A DNA stretch of 55,818 nucleotides, from contig JAJXYV010000017.1 in NCBI GenBank assembly GCA_021780435.1, positions 1 to 55,818 on the forward strand, read 5' to 3'. Positions within the stretch are counted from its first letter, which is position 1. Every line of letters starts with the position of its first letter. The notes below the pieces were generated by a model. It was not told the DNA's origin and did not search any database. It was given only the letters and a program-made list of their open reading frames with translations. Made by a program: the position numbers and the translations under genes. This document shows positions 33,695-42,566 of this stretch, piece after piece. Source of the stretch: Pseudomonadota bacterium (GTDB lineage: Bacteria > Pseudomonadota > Alphaproteobacteria > Rhizobiales > Beijerinckiaceae).

Positions 33695-33891
33695 TCATCC
33701 GCCGCCCGGATCGGACTCGATATCCTCTTCGCCTTGTGCGGGCAGCATGCCGCAGCCCGGACAGGCGTCGTAATTGATCAGCTCCGGTCGGTCGTGCGGG
33801 CCGGCCGGCCGGCCGGGGGCATGTGCTCGAATTTCGCGTCCATCGCCGCTTCGTGCGGAAGATCCTGTTTCTGGACGTCGAGCAGAGCCAT
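33695..33891 (-). pseudogene. Small CxxC protein, apparently frameshifted
   Basis: From ATG at 33891 the frame reads MALLDVQKQDLPHEAAMDAK, then FEHMPPAGRPARTTDRS and stops after 37 codons. In another frame the text continues PELINYDACPGCGMLPAQGE and ends DPGGG at 33695. Restoring one base in the C/G-rich tract near 33806-33825 (CCCCC followed by GGCC repeats) would join both parts into a ~65-residue protein with a CPGCG metal-type motif. Either the gene is broken, the sequence has an indel error, or there is slippage. Function unknown. Confidence 0.5.
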
Positions 33892-34070
33892 GATCGGCTC
33901 CTGCTGCTGAGGCCCGAACTTATTTGCCCATAATATAAGCATAGATGAAAAATTGGGCCGATGGTAATAAAACAGATTCCTGGCGCTTTGGCAGCGTGGT
34001 AAATCGTCCCGCCGCACAAGGTCGCGCCTCGGTCCTAGCCGCGCCGCGCCGTGGAGGCTAAAAGCGGCTC

Positions 34071-35252
34071 ATGACTTTTCCCGAGAGCGATTCCCCGATA
34101 CGCGCGCCGCGCATCAGGCGCGTCGTTCTGGCGGATTTCCGTTCCTATGGCGCGCTCGATCTGCGGGTCGGCGCGAATATCGCCGCGCTCGCGGGGGACA
34201 ATGGCGCGGGCAAGACCAATCTGCTCGAAGCCCTGTCGCTATTCACCCCCGGGCGAGGGTTGCGCCGCGCCGAACTCGCCGACCTCGCCCGCGAGGGCGG
34301 AAGCGGTGGATTTGCCGTGTCGCTCGAACTGACCGGCGAGGCCGGCGGACCTCTGCAACTCGGCACAGGGGCGGAGCGCTCGCCGGAAGGCGGCGCGCAG
34401 AAGAAGTTCCGGATCGACCGCGAGCCCGTCGCCTCGCCGCGCGCCTTTGCCGACCATGTCCGCATCGTCTGGCTCACGCCGGCGATGGACGGGCTGTTTT
34501 CCGGCCCCGCCGGCGACCGCCGTCGTTTCCTCGACCGGCTGGTGCTGGCGGTGGACAGCGAACATGGCGCTCGCGTCAATGCGCTGGAGCGCGCCCTGCG
34601 CAACCGCAACCGCCTGCTCGAGGAGCGGCGCGGCGAAAAAATCTGGCTCGACGCCGCCGAACGCGAGATCGCCGAACTGGGCGTGGCGGTCGCCGCCGCC
34701 CGGCGCGAAACGGCGGTGCGCCTCGCCGCCCTGATCGCGGCAGGGCGAGACGACCAGTCGCCTTTCCCTTGGGCCGAACTCGCGCTCGAAGGCGAGATTG
34801 ACCTTCTGGTCGCCGAGCGTCCGGCGCTCGAGGCCGAGGACCTGTACCGCGCCTTGCTGCGCGACAACCGCGCCCGCGACGCCGCCGCCGGGCGGACTTT
34901 GATCGGACCCCAGGCCAGCGACCTGATCGTGCGCCACGGCCCCAAGCAATGCGAGGCTCGCCGCGCCTCGACCGGCGAGCAGAAGGCGCTTCTGGTCGGG
35001 CTGGTGCTGGCCCATGCGAAACTCGTTGCGGCGATGAGCGGCATCGCGCCTCTGGTTCTGCTCGATGAGATCGCCGCCCATTTCGACCCGCGCCGCCGCC
35101 GCGCCTTGTTCGATGCGCTGGCGGCGCTCGGCGGCCAGGTCTGGATGACGGGCGCCGACATCGGCCTGTTCGACGATCTGCGCGGACGCGCCGATCTTTT
35201 CGCCGTGGCCTCGGGCCAGATCGCGCCGCTGTCGCGCGCGGAGGCGCCGTGA
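34071..35252 (+). CDS. recF: DNA replication and repair protein RecF
   Basis: A 393-residue SMC-like ATPase that loads RecA at gaps with RecO and RecR (recR is also in this window). LADFRSYGALDLRVG starts the family; ALAGDNGAGKTNLLEALSLFTPGRGLR is the Walker A region; FRIDREPV, VVWLTP-like IVWLTPAMDGLFSGPAGDRRRFLDRLVL follow. STGEQKALLVGLVLAHA is the signature motif and LVLLDEIAAHFD the Walker B. It overlaps recQ by four bases (GTGA) instead of lying in the dnaA-dnaN-gyrB cluster. Confidence 0.95.
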   Translation: MTFPESDSPIRAPRIRRVVLADFRSYGALDLRVGANIAALAGDNGAGKTNLLEALSLFTPGRGLRRAELADLAREGGSGGFAVSLELTGEAGGPLQLGTGAERSPEGGAQKKFRIDREPVASPRAFADHVRIVWLTPAMDGLFSGPAGDRRRFLDRLVLAVDSEHGARVNALERALRNRNRLLEERRGEKIWLDAAEREIAELGVAVAAARRETAVRLAALIAAGRDDQSPFPWAELALEGEIDLLVAERPALEAEDLYRALLRDNRARDAAAGRTLIGPQASDLIVRHGPKQCEARRASTGEQKALLVGLVLAHAKLVAAMSGIAPLVLLDEIAAHFDPRRRRALFDALAALGGQVWMTGADIGLFDDLRGRADLFAVASGQIAPLSRAEAP

Positions 35253-37057
35253 CGAATCTCGCCGCCGCCCGCAAGGCGCTCAAGACAATCTTCGGCTTCG
35301 ACGATTTCCGCCCCGGCCAGGAAGAAATCGTCGAGGCGATCCTTTCCGGCGCGCCGGTGCTCGCCGTCATGCCGACCGGCTCGGGCAAGAGCCTGTGCTA
35401 TCAACTCCCCGCGTTGCTCGACGACGGGCTCACCCTGGTCGTCTCGCCCTTGATCGCCTTGATGCGCGACCAGGTCGGGCAATTGCGCGAGCTGGGCGTC
35501 GCCGCCGCCACGCTCAATTCCCTCACCGGCGAGGACGAGGCGACGCAGATCTGGCGCGATATTCGCGGCGGCGCGCTCAAGCTGCTCTATGTCTCGCCGG
35601 AGCGCCTCGCCCTGGACGGCCTGACCGAGGCGCTCTCGCGCATAAGCGTGAGTCGGATCGCGGTGGACGAAGCCCATTGCATCTGCGAATGGGGCCATGA
35701 TTTCCGCCCCGAATATCGGCTGATCCGCAACAGTGTGGAAAAGATCGGCCCGGCGCCGATCGTCGCCTTCACCGCGACCGCCGACGACGCCATGCGCGCC
35801 GAGATCGCCGAACGCCTGTTCGACCGCCCGCCGCAAATCTTCGTCCATTCCTTCGACCGGCCTAATATTTCGCTCGCCTTCGCCGCCAAGGACCAGCCCC
35901 GCAAGCAATTGCAGCGCTTTCTGAGCTCCCGCCGGGGCAAAAGCGGCATCGTCTATTGCGCCTCGCGCGCCGGGACCGAACGCCTCGCCGATTTCTTCGC
36001 CGAACAGGGCTTCGAGACCGTCGTCTATCACGCCGGGCTCGATCAGGCGCGGCGCAACGCCAATCAGGACCGTTTCCTGCGCGAGGACGGCGTGATCGCC
36101 TTCGCCACCGTGGCCTTCGGCATGGGGGTCAACAAGCCCGACGTGCGCTTCGTCGTCCATGCCGACATGCCGTCGAGCATCGAGAGCTATTACCAGGAAA
36201 TCGGCCGCGCTGGCCGCGACGGCCTGCCGGCGGAAGCCTTCACGCTCTATGGGCTTGAGGACATGGCGCTGCGCCGCCGCCAGATCGACGAGAAGGACCT
36301 GGCCGAAGAACGCCGGCGCTTCGAACATCAGCGCTTCTCGGCGCTCGCGGCCCTGTGCGAGGCAGCCGCCTGCCGGCGCCAGATTCTTTTGGCCCATTTC
36401 AACGAAGACGCGCCGCCCTGCGGGTCCTGCGACGTCTGCCGCGGCGAAATCCACACCCGCGACGGAACGCTCGAGGCGCAGAAGGCGCTCGCCGCCGTCT
36501 ATCGCACCGGCCAGCGCTTCGGCCTGAATTATCTCTCCGACCTGCTGATCGGCGCCGACAGCGACGCCTTGCGGCGCAACGGCCATGACGCGTTGAAAAC
36601 CTTCGGCGTCGGGGCCGATCGCGGCAAGCAGGACTGGGCTTCGACCTTTCGCCAACTGTTCGCCGCCGGCGCCTTGCGCGCGGCCAGCGCCGAACATGGC
36701 GGCTTCGCCCTGACCGAAAAAGGCGAAGCGATTTTACGCGGACGCGAAACCTTCCTGCTGCGCGCCGACCCGCCGCGCGAAAAAGGTTCGGGCAGAACCC
36801 AACGCCAGCCAAGCCGCGCTGGCGAGGGGGCGGGCGAGAACAGGATTTTCGAAGCCTTGCGCGAAGTGCGGCGCGACATCGCGAAGGAGCAGGGCCTCGC
36901 GGCCTATATGGTCTTCGCCGACCGCACCTTGCTGGAAATGGCGGAGCAGCGCCCGGCGACGCTGGACGAATTGCGTGGCGTCCATGGCGTCGGCGAGCGC
37001 AAGATCGCGCTCTATGGCGAGGTCTTTCTGGAGGCGATCGCGCGGGCGTGCGGTTAG
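35249..37057 (+). CDS. recQ: ATP-dependent DNA helicase RecQ
   Basis: A 602-residue superfamily 2 3'-5' helicase. FRPGQEEIVEAIL, VMPTGSGKSLCYQLPAL (motif I), VDEAHCICEWGHDFRPEY (motif II and aromatic loop), FTATADDAM, and QEIGRAGRDGLPAEA (motif VI) are present. A zinc site with CRRQILLAHFNED then CGSCDVC lies near residue 375-395, followed by the RQC winged helix and a C-terminal HRDC domain (DLRGVHGVGERKIALYGE-like). The start is GTG, overlapping the recF stop, implying coupling. No LexA box is seen in front of this pair. Confidence 0.95.
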   Translation: MTNLAAARKALKTIFGFDDFRPGQEEIVEAILSGAPVLAVMPTGSGKSLCYQLPALLDDGLTLVVSPLIALMRDQVGQLRELGVAAATLNSLTGEDEATQIWRDIRGGALKLLYVSPERLALDGLTEALSRISVSRIAVDEAHCICEWGHDFRPEYRLIRNSVEKIGPAPIVAFTATADDAMRAEIAERLFDRPPQIFVHSFDRPNISLAFAAKDQPRKQLQRFLSSRRGKSGIVYCASRAGTERLADFFAEQGFETVVYHAGLDQARRNANQDRFLREDGVIAFATVAFGMGVNKPDVRFVVHADMPSSIESYYQEIGRAGRDGLPAEAFTLYGLEDMALRRRQIDEKDLAEERRRFEHQRFSALAALCEAAACRRQILLAHFNEDAPPCGSCDVCRGEIHTRDGTLEAQKALAAVYRTGQRFGLNYLSDLLIGADSDALRRNGHDALKTFGVGADRGKQDWASTFRQLFAAGALRAASAEHGGFALTEKGEAILRGRETFLLRADPPREKGSGRTQRQPSRAGEGAGENRIFEALREVRRDIAKEQGLAAYMVFADRTLLEMAEQRPATLDELRGVHGVGERKIALYGEVFLEAIARACG

Positions 37058-37123
37058 CGCCCCCACGTCCACGTCGCCTTCCGCCGCGAGGGGAGAAGGA
37101 AGAGACTCAGGGCGCGCTGGCCG

Positions 37124-37390
37124 TCAGTGCAAGCTCACCGTCGCGAGTTGATGCTCCCAGGCGTTGGCGACCGCGGCGTCCTTGCTGTCGGCGAGCACGA
37201 TCGGCTCGCCATTGGCGCCGACCAGCGCGAAAAGCTGCATGCCGGGCTTCAGCCCCTGAACCTGCGGGAACAGCGCCTGCGCTTCTTCCGACTTCATCGG
37301 CCGGACATAGGCGATGGCGCCCTCGCCGAGATGGGCGAACTGATCGGGAGTCAGCGGCCCGTGCGCCACATGTTCAAATTCGTTGGTCAT
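37124..37390 (-). CDS. DUF1150 family protein
   Basis: An 88-residue protein beginning MTNEFEHVAHGPLTPDQFAH, then LGEGAIAYVRPMKSEEAQALFP and LFALVGANGEPIVLADSKDAAVANAW. It matches DUF1150, small proteins typically next to hsp20 genes in Rhizobiales. I chose the ATG at 37390 over one 14 codons upstream. Function is unknown; placement 56 bases after hsp20 on the same strand suggests co-induction by heat. Confidence 0.88.
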   Translation of the reverse strand: MTNEFEHVAHGPLTPDQFAHLGEGAIAYVRPMKSEEAQALFPQVQGLKPGMQLFALVGANGEPIVLADSKDAAVANAWEHQLATVSLH

Positions 37391-37446
37391 CGTCTTCACC
37401 CTTTCTGCGCTCTCTCCTGAGACGCGCCCCATGTGCGGACCAAGGT

Positions 37447-37875
37447 TCAGCTCCGCACTGTGATCTCGATATTCTTGACGATCCGTTCCGGTTCGGGCCG
37501 GACCAAATCGACCGACAGCAAGCCATCAGCCAGATCGGCGCCGAGAACCTGCATTCCCTCCGCGAGGAGGAAACTGCGCTGAAACTGGCGCGCCGCGATG
37601 CCGCGATGGAGGAATTGGCGTTCCCGGTCGTCCTGCTGGCGCCCGCGGATCACCAACTGGCCCTCCTCGAGGGTGATCGCCAGCTGGTCGCGAGTGAAAC
37701 CCGCAACCGCGAGGGTGATGCGCAACCGCTCCGGCAGGTTGTCCTCGCGCTGCAATCGCTCGATATTGTATGGAGGATAGCCGTCTGAAGCGGTGCGCGT
37801 GACGCGCTCCAAGGCCTTCTCAATCTCATCGAAGCCCAAAAGGAAGGGCGAGTTCATCAAGGTCGGTCGCGACAT
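37447..37875 (-). CDS. Small heat shock protein, Hsp20/IbpA family
   Basis: The 142-residue ATP-independent chaperone has an IbpA-type N-terminus (PFLLGFDEIEKALERV, then GYPPYNIERL) and an alpha-crystallin domain (LRITLAVAGFTRDQLAITLEEGQLVIRG, FLHRGIAARQFQRSFLLAEGMQVLGADLADGLLSVDL). The C-terminal tail is short, with an IEI tripeptide that docks oligomers. A sigma-32-type promoter lies upstream, and the leader could mask its ribosome site at low temperature. DUF1150 follows. Confidence 0.94.
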   Translation of the reverse strand: MSRPTLMNSPFLLGFDEIEKALERVTRTASDGYPPYNIERLQREDNLPERLRITLAVAGFTRDQLAITLEEGQLVIRGRQQDDRERQFLHRGIAARQFQRSFLLAEGMQVLGADLADGLLSVDLVRPEPERIVKNIEITVRS

Positions 37876-37940
37876 TTCGAAGCCCTTTCAGGCGCCTCGT
37901 GGAGTCGAGGGCCCGAAGCGCCCCCACGGCTATCGCCGCA
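37876..37940 (-). promoter_or_regulatory. hsp20 5' leader, possible RNA thermometer
   Basis: On the minus strand the ribosome site AAAGGG has AGGGC (37886-37882) complementary to GCCCT (37912-37908). Between them CCTCG and CGAGG form a nested hairpin, flanked by GGCGC and GCGCC. Rhizobial hsp20 leaders often fold as ROSE-type thermosensors. This pairing is compatible, but the exact ROSE consensus was not confirmed. Confidence 0.35.
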
Positions 37941-37946
37941 GGTTGG

Positions 37947-37975
37947 ATATGGCGTCGCGAATTTTTCTTTTCAAG
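37947..37975 (-). promoter_or_regulatory. Sigma-32 (RpoH) promoter of hsp20
   Basis: On the minus strand CTTGAAA (37975-37969), then 14 bases, then CGCCATAT (37954-37947). This matches the heat-shock consensus CTTGAAA-N11-16-CCCCATNT in all but one or two positions. Transcription would start near 37940, about 65 bases before the hsp20 ATG. Confidence 0.7.
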
Positions 37976-38024
37976 AGCGCCGCGCCCGGCGCCCGAAACG
38001 CCAAAGCCGTAATTCGCGACGACC

Positions 38025-39020
38025 TCAGAGCATCGAGGGCAGGACGCGATCCGGCGGGCGATGGCCGTCCATGAAGGTCTTCACATTGATGATGACCTTC
38101 TCGCCCATGTCGATACGGCCTTCGATCGTCGCCGAGCCCATGTGCGGCAGCAAGGTGACCTTGCCTTGCTGGGCGAGCGCGAGGAGCCGCGGCGATGTCG
38201 CGGGCTCGTGCTCGAACACATCGAGGCCGGCGCCGGCGAGTTCGCCCGCCTCCAGCATGCGGATCAAGGCGTTCTGGTCGATGATCTCGCCGCGCGCGGT
38301 GTTGACGATGATCGCATCGGGATGGAGATGCTTCAGCCGGCGCGCCGAAAGCAGATGAAAGGTCGCCGGGGTCTGCGGGCAATTGATCGAAAGGATGTCG
38401 ACGCGCCCCAGCATCTGGTCGAGGGATTCGTAAAAGGTCGCCCCAAGCTCCTGCTCTATCGCCGGAGCGACCGGACGGCGGTTGTGGTAGGCGATCGAGA
38501 GGCCGAAGGCCCGGGCGCGGCGGGCCACCGCCTGGCCGATCCGCCCCATGCCGACGATGCCGAGGCGTTTTCCGGTGATCCGGCGACCCAGCATCCAGGT
38601 GGGCGACCAGCCGGCCCAATGGCCGGAGACCACGGCGCCGGCGCCTTCGACGATGCGGCGGGACACGGCGATGATCATGCCCATCGTCATGTCGGCCGTG
38701 TCTTCGGTCAGCACGCCCGGCGTGTTGGTCACGGTGATGCCGCGCCGCAGCGCCGAGGTCACGTCGATATTGTCGACGCCATTGCCAAAATTGGCGATCA
38801 GCTTGAGCCTTTCGCCCGCCTGGGCGACGAGATGCGCGTCGATGCGGTCGGTGATCGTCGGAACGAGGACATCGGCGGTGCGGATCGCCTCGGCGAGTTG
38901 GGCCGGCGTCATCGGAGAATCTGTTTCATTGAAGCGCGCGTCGAACAATTCGCTCATGCGCGCCTCGACCGGTTGGGGAAGCTTGCGGGTGACGATGACG
39001 AGCGGCTTCGCTTTGTCCAT
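38025..39020 (-). CDS. D-2-hydroxyacid dehydrogenase (glyoxylate/hydroxypyruvate reductase type)
   Basis: A 331-residue NAD(P)-dependent dehydrogenase. The Rossmann motif is LGIVGMGRIGQAVARRARAFG near residue 155. The catalytic Arg, Glu and His are expected in NFGNGVDNIDV..., NTARGEIIDQNAL, and LLPHMGSAT. Glyoxylate/hydroxypyruvate reductases of methylotrophic and other Hyphomicrobiales look like this, but the substrate is not proven. It is divergent from the SH3 gene. The last codons end with VLPSML. Confidence 0.88.
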   Translation of the reverse strand: MDKAKPLVIVTRKLPQPVEARMSELFDARFNETDSPMTPAQLAEAIRTADVLVPTITDRIDAHLVAQAGERLKLIANFGNGVDNIDVTSALRRGITVTNTPGVLTEDTADMTMGMIIAVSRRIVEGAGAVVSGHWAGWSPTWMLGRRITGKRLGIVGMGRIGQAVARRARAFGLSIAYHNRRPVAPAIEQELGATFYESLDQMLGRVDILSINCPQTPATFHLLSARRLKHLHPDAIIVNTARGEIIDQNALIRMLEAGELAGAGLDVFEHEPATSPRLLALAQQGKVTLLPHMGSATIEGRIDMGEKVIINVKTFMDGHRPPDRVLPSML

Positions 39021-39233
39021 GGATTTCCCGTTTCTCCCTGCGCGGGCCGCCGGAAGGCTCGCCCCGGTTTAAACCTGCCGTTAACGACGATCGGGCGAGA
39101 TAGATCCGACGATCATTATTCCGGGCGCCCGCCGCTTCAGCTTCCTAGCAGATGCCTTGGCAAAAACAAGGACGGCGATCCGGCGGCTCTCCCGGACAAG
39201 GCGCCCCGGCGCAGGATACAGAAAGACGGCGAC

Positions 39234-39803
39234 ATGACGCTCCTGCCGCAGCAATTTCCGCCTGTTTCGAAGCTTTTTCCTGCTGTTATGAGGGCTTTTG
39301 CCGTCCCGTTCATGGCCCTTGCCTTGTTTGTCGCCGTTGCGCCAGCCCAGGCGCAGCAAGTTGTGGGTCCGGTCACCGGCCTGCCGGTGCCACGCTATGT
39401 CAGCCTAAAGTCGGATCACGTGAATTTGCGTGAGGGACCTTCGAAGGATCACGCCACCAAATGGATCTATCAGCGCGCCGGCCTGCCGGTGGAGATCACC
39501 GCTGAATTCGAGACCTGGCGGCGAATCCGTGATTCGGAAGGCGCGGAGGGCTGGGTCCTGCATTCCTTGCTGTCCGGCAAGCGCACCGCCCTGATCGCCC
39601 CCTGGAAAAAGGACGCCCTGCCCTTCCCTTTGCGCTCGGGGCCGAGCGAAAACGCGGACGCCATCGCCCGCCTCGCGCCGGGCGTCATCGCCAGCGTCAA
39701 GACCTGCGACGGAAGCTGGTGCCGCCTGAAGATTGGCGGTTATGACGGCTATATGGCGCAGACCAATCTCTGGGGCGTCTATCCCGGCGAAAAGGTCGAA
39801 TAG
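39234..39803 (+). CDS. Exported protein with two SH3-like domains
   Basis: A 189-residue protein with a signal peptide (FMALALFVAVAPAQAQ). The first bacterial SH3 domain spans ~60-125 (VSLKSDHVNLREGPSKDHATKWIY, then AEGWVLHSLLSGKR), the second ~125-185 (FPLRSGPSENADAIARLAPG, then YMAQTNLWGVYPGE). Such modules bind peptidoglycan or stabilise cell-wall enzymes. An internal ATG at 39288 would also give a signal peptide. It is convergent with the chagasin-like gene, 5 bases apart. Confidence 0.85.
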   Translation: MTLLPQQFPPVSKLFPAVMRAFAVPFMALALFVAVAPAQAQQVVGPVTGLPVPRYVSLKSDHVNLREGPSKDHATKWIYQRAGLPVEITAEFETWRRIRDSEGAEGWVLHSLLSGKRTALIAPWKKDALPFPLRSGPSENADAIARLAPGVIASVKTCDGSWCRLKIGGYDGYMAQTNLWGVYPGEKVE

Positions 39804-39808
39804 CAGGC

Positions 39809-40183
39809 TCAGCGCGCTTCAATGCGGAATTCCAGCCTTTGCGCGGCAGAGGCCGCGCCTTCCCAAGGCCGTCCATTCGTGGCGCGGATCGTCAAAGGCC
39901 CGGCCCGCCGGATCGTGAGCGCGATCTCGCGCGTTCCCGGCGCCCCGACGAGGCTGCTTTTCGCCGCCCGATGGCGGGAAAGGATCGACGCCGCGCCTGG
40001 AGGATCGACCGCGACCGACCAGACATAGCCGGTCGAGGGATTTTCCTTGAGCCGCAACTCGATCGTCTCGCCAACGGCGGCGGCGCGCGCCATTCCCGCG
40101 TCGCCCTCGGTCAGGATGGCGCCCGCCCGCGCCCCCTGAGCGAGGGAAAGGGCCGAAATCGCCGCCAAGACCAGCCGCCGCAT
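39809..40183 (-). CDS. Chagasin-like protease inhibitor (I42 family)
   Basis: The 124-residue exported protein has a short signal peptide (MRRLVLAAISALSLAQGARA) and an I42 fold. The inhibitory loops are visible as LKENPSTGYVW and a second loop with TNGRPWEG; the NPTTGY-type and RPW-type motifs contact the active site of papain-like cysteine peptidases. Targets in bacteria are unclear. It lies 23 bases after truA on the same strand and may be cotranscribed with def-fmt-truA. I chose the ATG at 40183 for its signal peptide. Confidence 0.8.
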   Translation of the reverse strand: MRRLVLAAISALSLAQGARAGAILTEGDAGMARAAAVGETIELRLKENPSTGYVWSVAVDPPGAASILSRHRAAKSSLVGAPGTREIALTIRRAGPLTIRATNGRPWEGAASAAQRLEFRIEAR

Positions 40184-40206
40184 TGCTTCCCCCGTTTCTC
40201 GCCGGG

Positions 40207-40944
40207 TCAGTAATCGACGGCGATCAGGTAAAGCCCCGCGGCGGGGGCGACCTGGCCACAGCGGGCGCGGTCGCAGGAGTCGAGCGCGGCCTTCAGATCG
40301 GCGGCGCTCCATTTGCCCGAACCGACATGCTCCAGCGAGCCGACCATGGAGCGCACCTGGCGGTGGAGAAAGGCGCGGGCGCTGGCGTAGACATGGATCT
40401 CGTCGCCCTCGCGGACCACGTCGAGCCGGTCGAGCGTGCGAACCGGATTGTCGGCCTGGCATTCGGAATCGCGGAAGGTCGAGAAATCGTGGCGGCCGAC
40501 CAGAAGCTGCGCCGCCTCGTCCATGGCGCCGGCGTCGAGCCGGCGCTTGACCAGCCAGGCGCGGCCAAAATCGAAAGTCAGCGGCGCGCGGCGATTGACG
40601 ATGCGGTAGCGATAATGGCGGGCTTTCGCCGAAAAGCGGGCGTCGAAGGCGTCGTCCGCCGCCTCGACCTCGAGGATCGCGACCTTTTCCGGCCGCATCT
40701 GGGCGTTCAGGGCCTCACGCAGCTTGTCAGGCCGCCATTCCCGCGACAGATCGACATGGCCGACCTGAGCCGCGGCGTGAACGCCGGCGTCGGTGCGCCC
40801 GGCGCCGCGCAGGCCGCCCGGGCTTGGGTCCAGCCGCCCCAGCGCGCGCTCGATGACTTCCTGGACCGAGAGCCCATTGGCCTGCCGCTGCCAACCGACA
40901 TAATCGCTCCCATCATATTCGATGACGAGCTTATAGCGGGGCAT
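40207..40944 (-). CDS. truA: tRNA pseudouridine(38-40) synthase TruA
   Basis: A 245-residue enzyme modifying U38-U40 in tRNA anticodon arms. [20 protein letters not shown] opens the family. [18 protein letters not shown] contains the catalytic Asp near residue 52. [19 protein letters not shown] and [36 protein letters not shown] follow. Its start overlaps the fmt end by 14 bases, indicating coupling. Confidence 0.95.
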   Translation of the reverse strand: MPRYKLVIEYDGSDYVGWQRQANGLSVQEVIERALGRLDPSPGGLRGAGRTDAGVHAAAQVGHVDLSREWRPDKLREALNAQMRPEKVAILEVEAADDAFDARFSAKARHYRYRIVNRRAPLTFDFGRAWLVKRRLDAGAMDEAAQLLVGRHDFSTFRDSECQADNPVRTLDRLDVVREGDEIHVYASARAFLHRQVRSMVGSLEHVGSGKWSAADLKAALDSCDRARCGQVAPAAGLYLIAVDY

Positions 40945-41881
40945 GTTCGGCTTGGCTCAGGACGCCGCCGACGCTGAGGCGCGCGCCGCGAAAAAACTCC
41001 TCTCCCGAGACGGGGCCACGTCCCGCGCGCTGGACTTCCAGCAGGCGGATCGCGCCCTCGCCGCAGGCGACGCGCGGTGAGGCGTCGAGAATTTCGCCAG
41101 ATTTTCCCGCGCCGTCGGCCAGGGACGCGCGCAGGACCTTCACCCGTTCCGGCCCCTTGCCGAAATCAGCCTCGAAAAAGGCGCCCGGAAAGGGCGAGAG
41201 GCCGCGGATCAGATTGTGAAGCTCCGCCGCCGGACGCGCGAAATCGACGCGGGCCTCGGCCTTGTCGATCTTTTTCGCGTAGAGCACGCCGTCTCCGGCT
41301 TGCGGCTGGAATTGCAGTCCGCCCCGCTCCAGCGCCGCCAGCGCCCGGCCGATCAGGTCGGCGCCGAGGGCCGAGAGCCGGTCATGGGCCTGGCCCGCCG
41401 TCATGTCGGGCGTGATCACAAGTTTTTCGGCCATGGCGACGGGGCCGGTGTCGAGCCCCTCCTCCATCTGCATCACTTCGACGCCGGTTTCGCGGTCGCC
41501 GGCCATGACCGCGCGCTGGATCGGCGCCGCGCCGCGCCAGCGCGGCAGAAGCGAGGCATGGAGATTGAGGCAGCCGAATTTCGGCGCGTCGAGCACCGGC
41601 TTGGGCAGGATCAGGCCGTAAGCCACAACCACGGCGACGTCGGCCTCGAAGGCCTGGAATTCCGTGATCGTCTCCGGCTCGCGGAAGTTCTTCGGCGTCA
41701 GGACCTTGAGGCCATATTTTTCCGCCGCCGCCTGGACGGGCGAGGGGGTCAACTCCAGCCCGCGCCGCCCGGCCGGTTTCGGCGCGCGCGTATAGACTGC
41801 GACGATCTCATGGCCGCGGCCAAAGATTTCGGCGAGCGGCGCCAACGCGAAATCCGGCGTGCCCATGAAGATGACGCGCAT
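40931..41881 (-). CDS. fmt: Methionyl-tRNA formyltransferase
   Basis: The 316-residue enzyme formylates initiator Met-tRNA using 10-formyltetrahydrofolate. [16 protein letters not shown] begins the hydrolase domain; [17 protein letters not shown] with the Asn-His catalytic pair and [17 protein letters not shown] are diagnostic. [13 protein letters not shown] and the C-terminal OB-like domain complete it. def lies 3 bases upstream and truA overlaps downstream. Confidence 0.96.
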   Translation of the reverse strand: MRVIFMGTPDFALAPLAEIFGRGHEIVAVYTRAPKPAGRRGLELTPSPVQAAAEKYGLKVLTPKNFREPETITEFQAFEADVAVVVAYGLILPKPVLDAPKFGCLNLHASLLPRWRGAAPIQRAVMAGDRETGVEVMQMEEGLDTGPVAMAEKLVITPDMTAGQAHDRLSALGADLIGRALAALERGGLQFQPQAGDGVLYAKKIDKAEARVDFARPAAELHNLIRGLSPFPGAFFEADFGKGPERVKVLRASLADGAGKSGEILDASPRVACGEGAIRLLEVQRAGRGPVSGEEFFRGARLSVGGVLSQAEHAPL

Positions 41882-41884
41882 GGA

Positions 41885-42439
41885 TCAGCCCAGCTTCTCG
41901 CGGATTTCCGGGCCGCGAGGCGTGGCGGGCTCATTGAGCCGCGAGGCTTTCGCGAATTTCTTGATCGCGCGCTCGCGCTTCAGCCGCGAGAGATGGTCGA
42001 TGAACAATTTGCCGTCGAGATGGTCGATCTCATGCTGGAGGCAGGTGGCGAGCAGGCCCTCGGCCTCGATCTCGCGACGCTCGTTGTTGCGGTCGAGGAA
42101 GCGCACGCGGACCTTCGCCGGGCGGCTCACCTCCTCGTAATAATCCGGGATCGAGAGGCAGCCTTCCTCATAGACGGAGGCGTCCTCCGACCGTTCGAGG
42201 ATTTCCGGATCGGCGAAGCATTGCGGCGCCGGCGGATCGTCCTTCTTGGCGAGATCGATGACGATCACCCTTTTGGCGACGCCGATCTGGATCGCGGCGA
42301 GTCCGATGCCCGGCGCGTCATACATCGTCTCCAGCATGTCATCCATCAGCGCGCGCACCTCGTCATCGACGACGCCGACATTTTCGCTGGCGGCGCGCAG
42401 GCGCGGATCGGGCAGGCACAGGATCGGACGGATAGCCAT
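41885..42439 (-). CDS. def: Peptide deformylase
   Basis: A 184-residue metalloenzyme that removes the N-formyl group from new proteins. GIGLAAIQIGVAKRV (motif 1), EEGCLSIPDYYEEVSRP (motif 2 with metal-binding Cys) and CLQHEIDHLDGKLF (motif 3, HEIDH) are all present. First gene of the def-fmt-truA operon. The C-terminal ~25 residues are charged and variable. Confidence 0.96.
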   Translation of the reverse strand: MAIRPILCLPDPRLRAASENVGVVDDEVRALMDDMLETMYDAPGIGLAAIQIGVAKRVIVIDLAKKDDPPAPQCFADPEILERSEDASVYEEGCLSIPDYYEEVSRPAKVRVRFLDRNNERREIEAEGLLATCLQHEIDHLDGKLFIDHLSRLKRERAIKKFAKASRLNEPATPRGPEIREKLG

Positions 42440-42527
42440 GAAAAATCAACTCTCGAGGATTTGTCGAAATGAGATAAGGGCGCGCGCGGGACGCGTCAAA
42501 TGGGCTTTGCAAAGAATCGCCTGATAT

Positions 42528-42542
42528 GTTCTATTTTTGTTC
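42528..42542. promoter_or_regulatory. LexA-type SOS box of rmuC
   Basis: GTTC-TATTTTT-GTTC (42528-42542) is an exact GTTC-N7-GTTC operator and overlaps a plausible -10 (TCTATT) placed 17 bases after TTGCAA at 42507-42512. It lies 24 bases before the rmuC ATG. The operator-like box argues for the ATG at 42567 rather than the in-frame TTG at 42537 inside it. Confidence 0.7.
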
Positions 42543-42566
42543 ATTGATTCCTGCTTCGATCGCCCC

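Noticed and set aside
34145-36697. 850-codon open frame opposite recF and recQ
   Set aside because: It runs antisense through two clear repair genes; long antisense frames are expected in GC-rich DNA and the translation has no recognisable domain.
39069-39084. TTAA-N8-TTAAC between the dehydrogenase and SH3 genes as a CtrA box
   Set aside because: The spacing is 8, not the required 7, so it was not called although the second half is complete.
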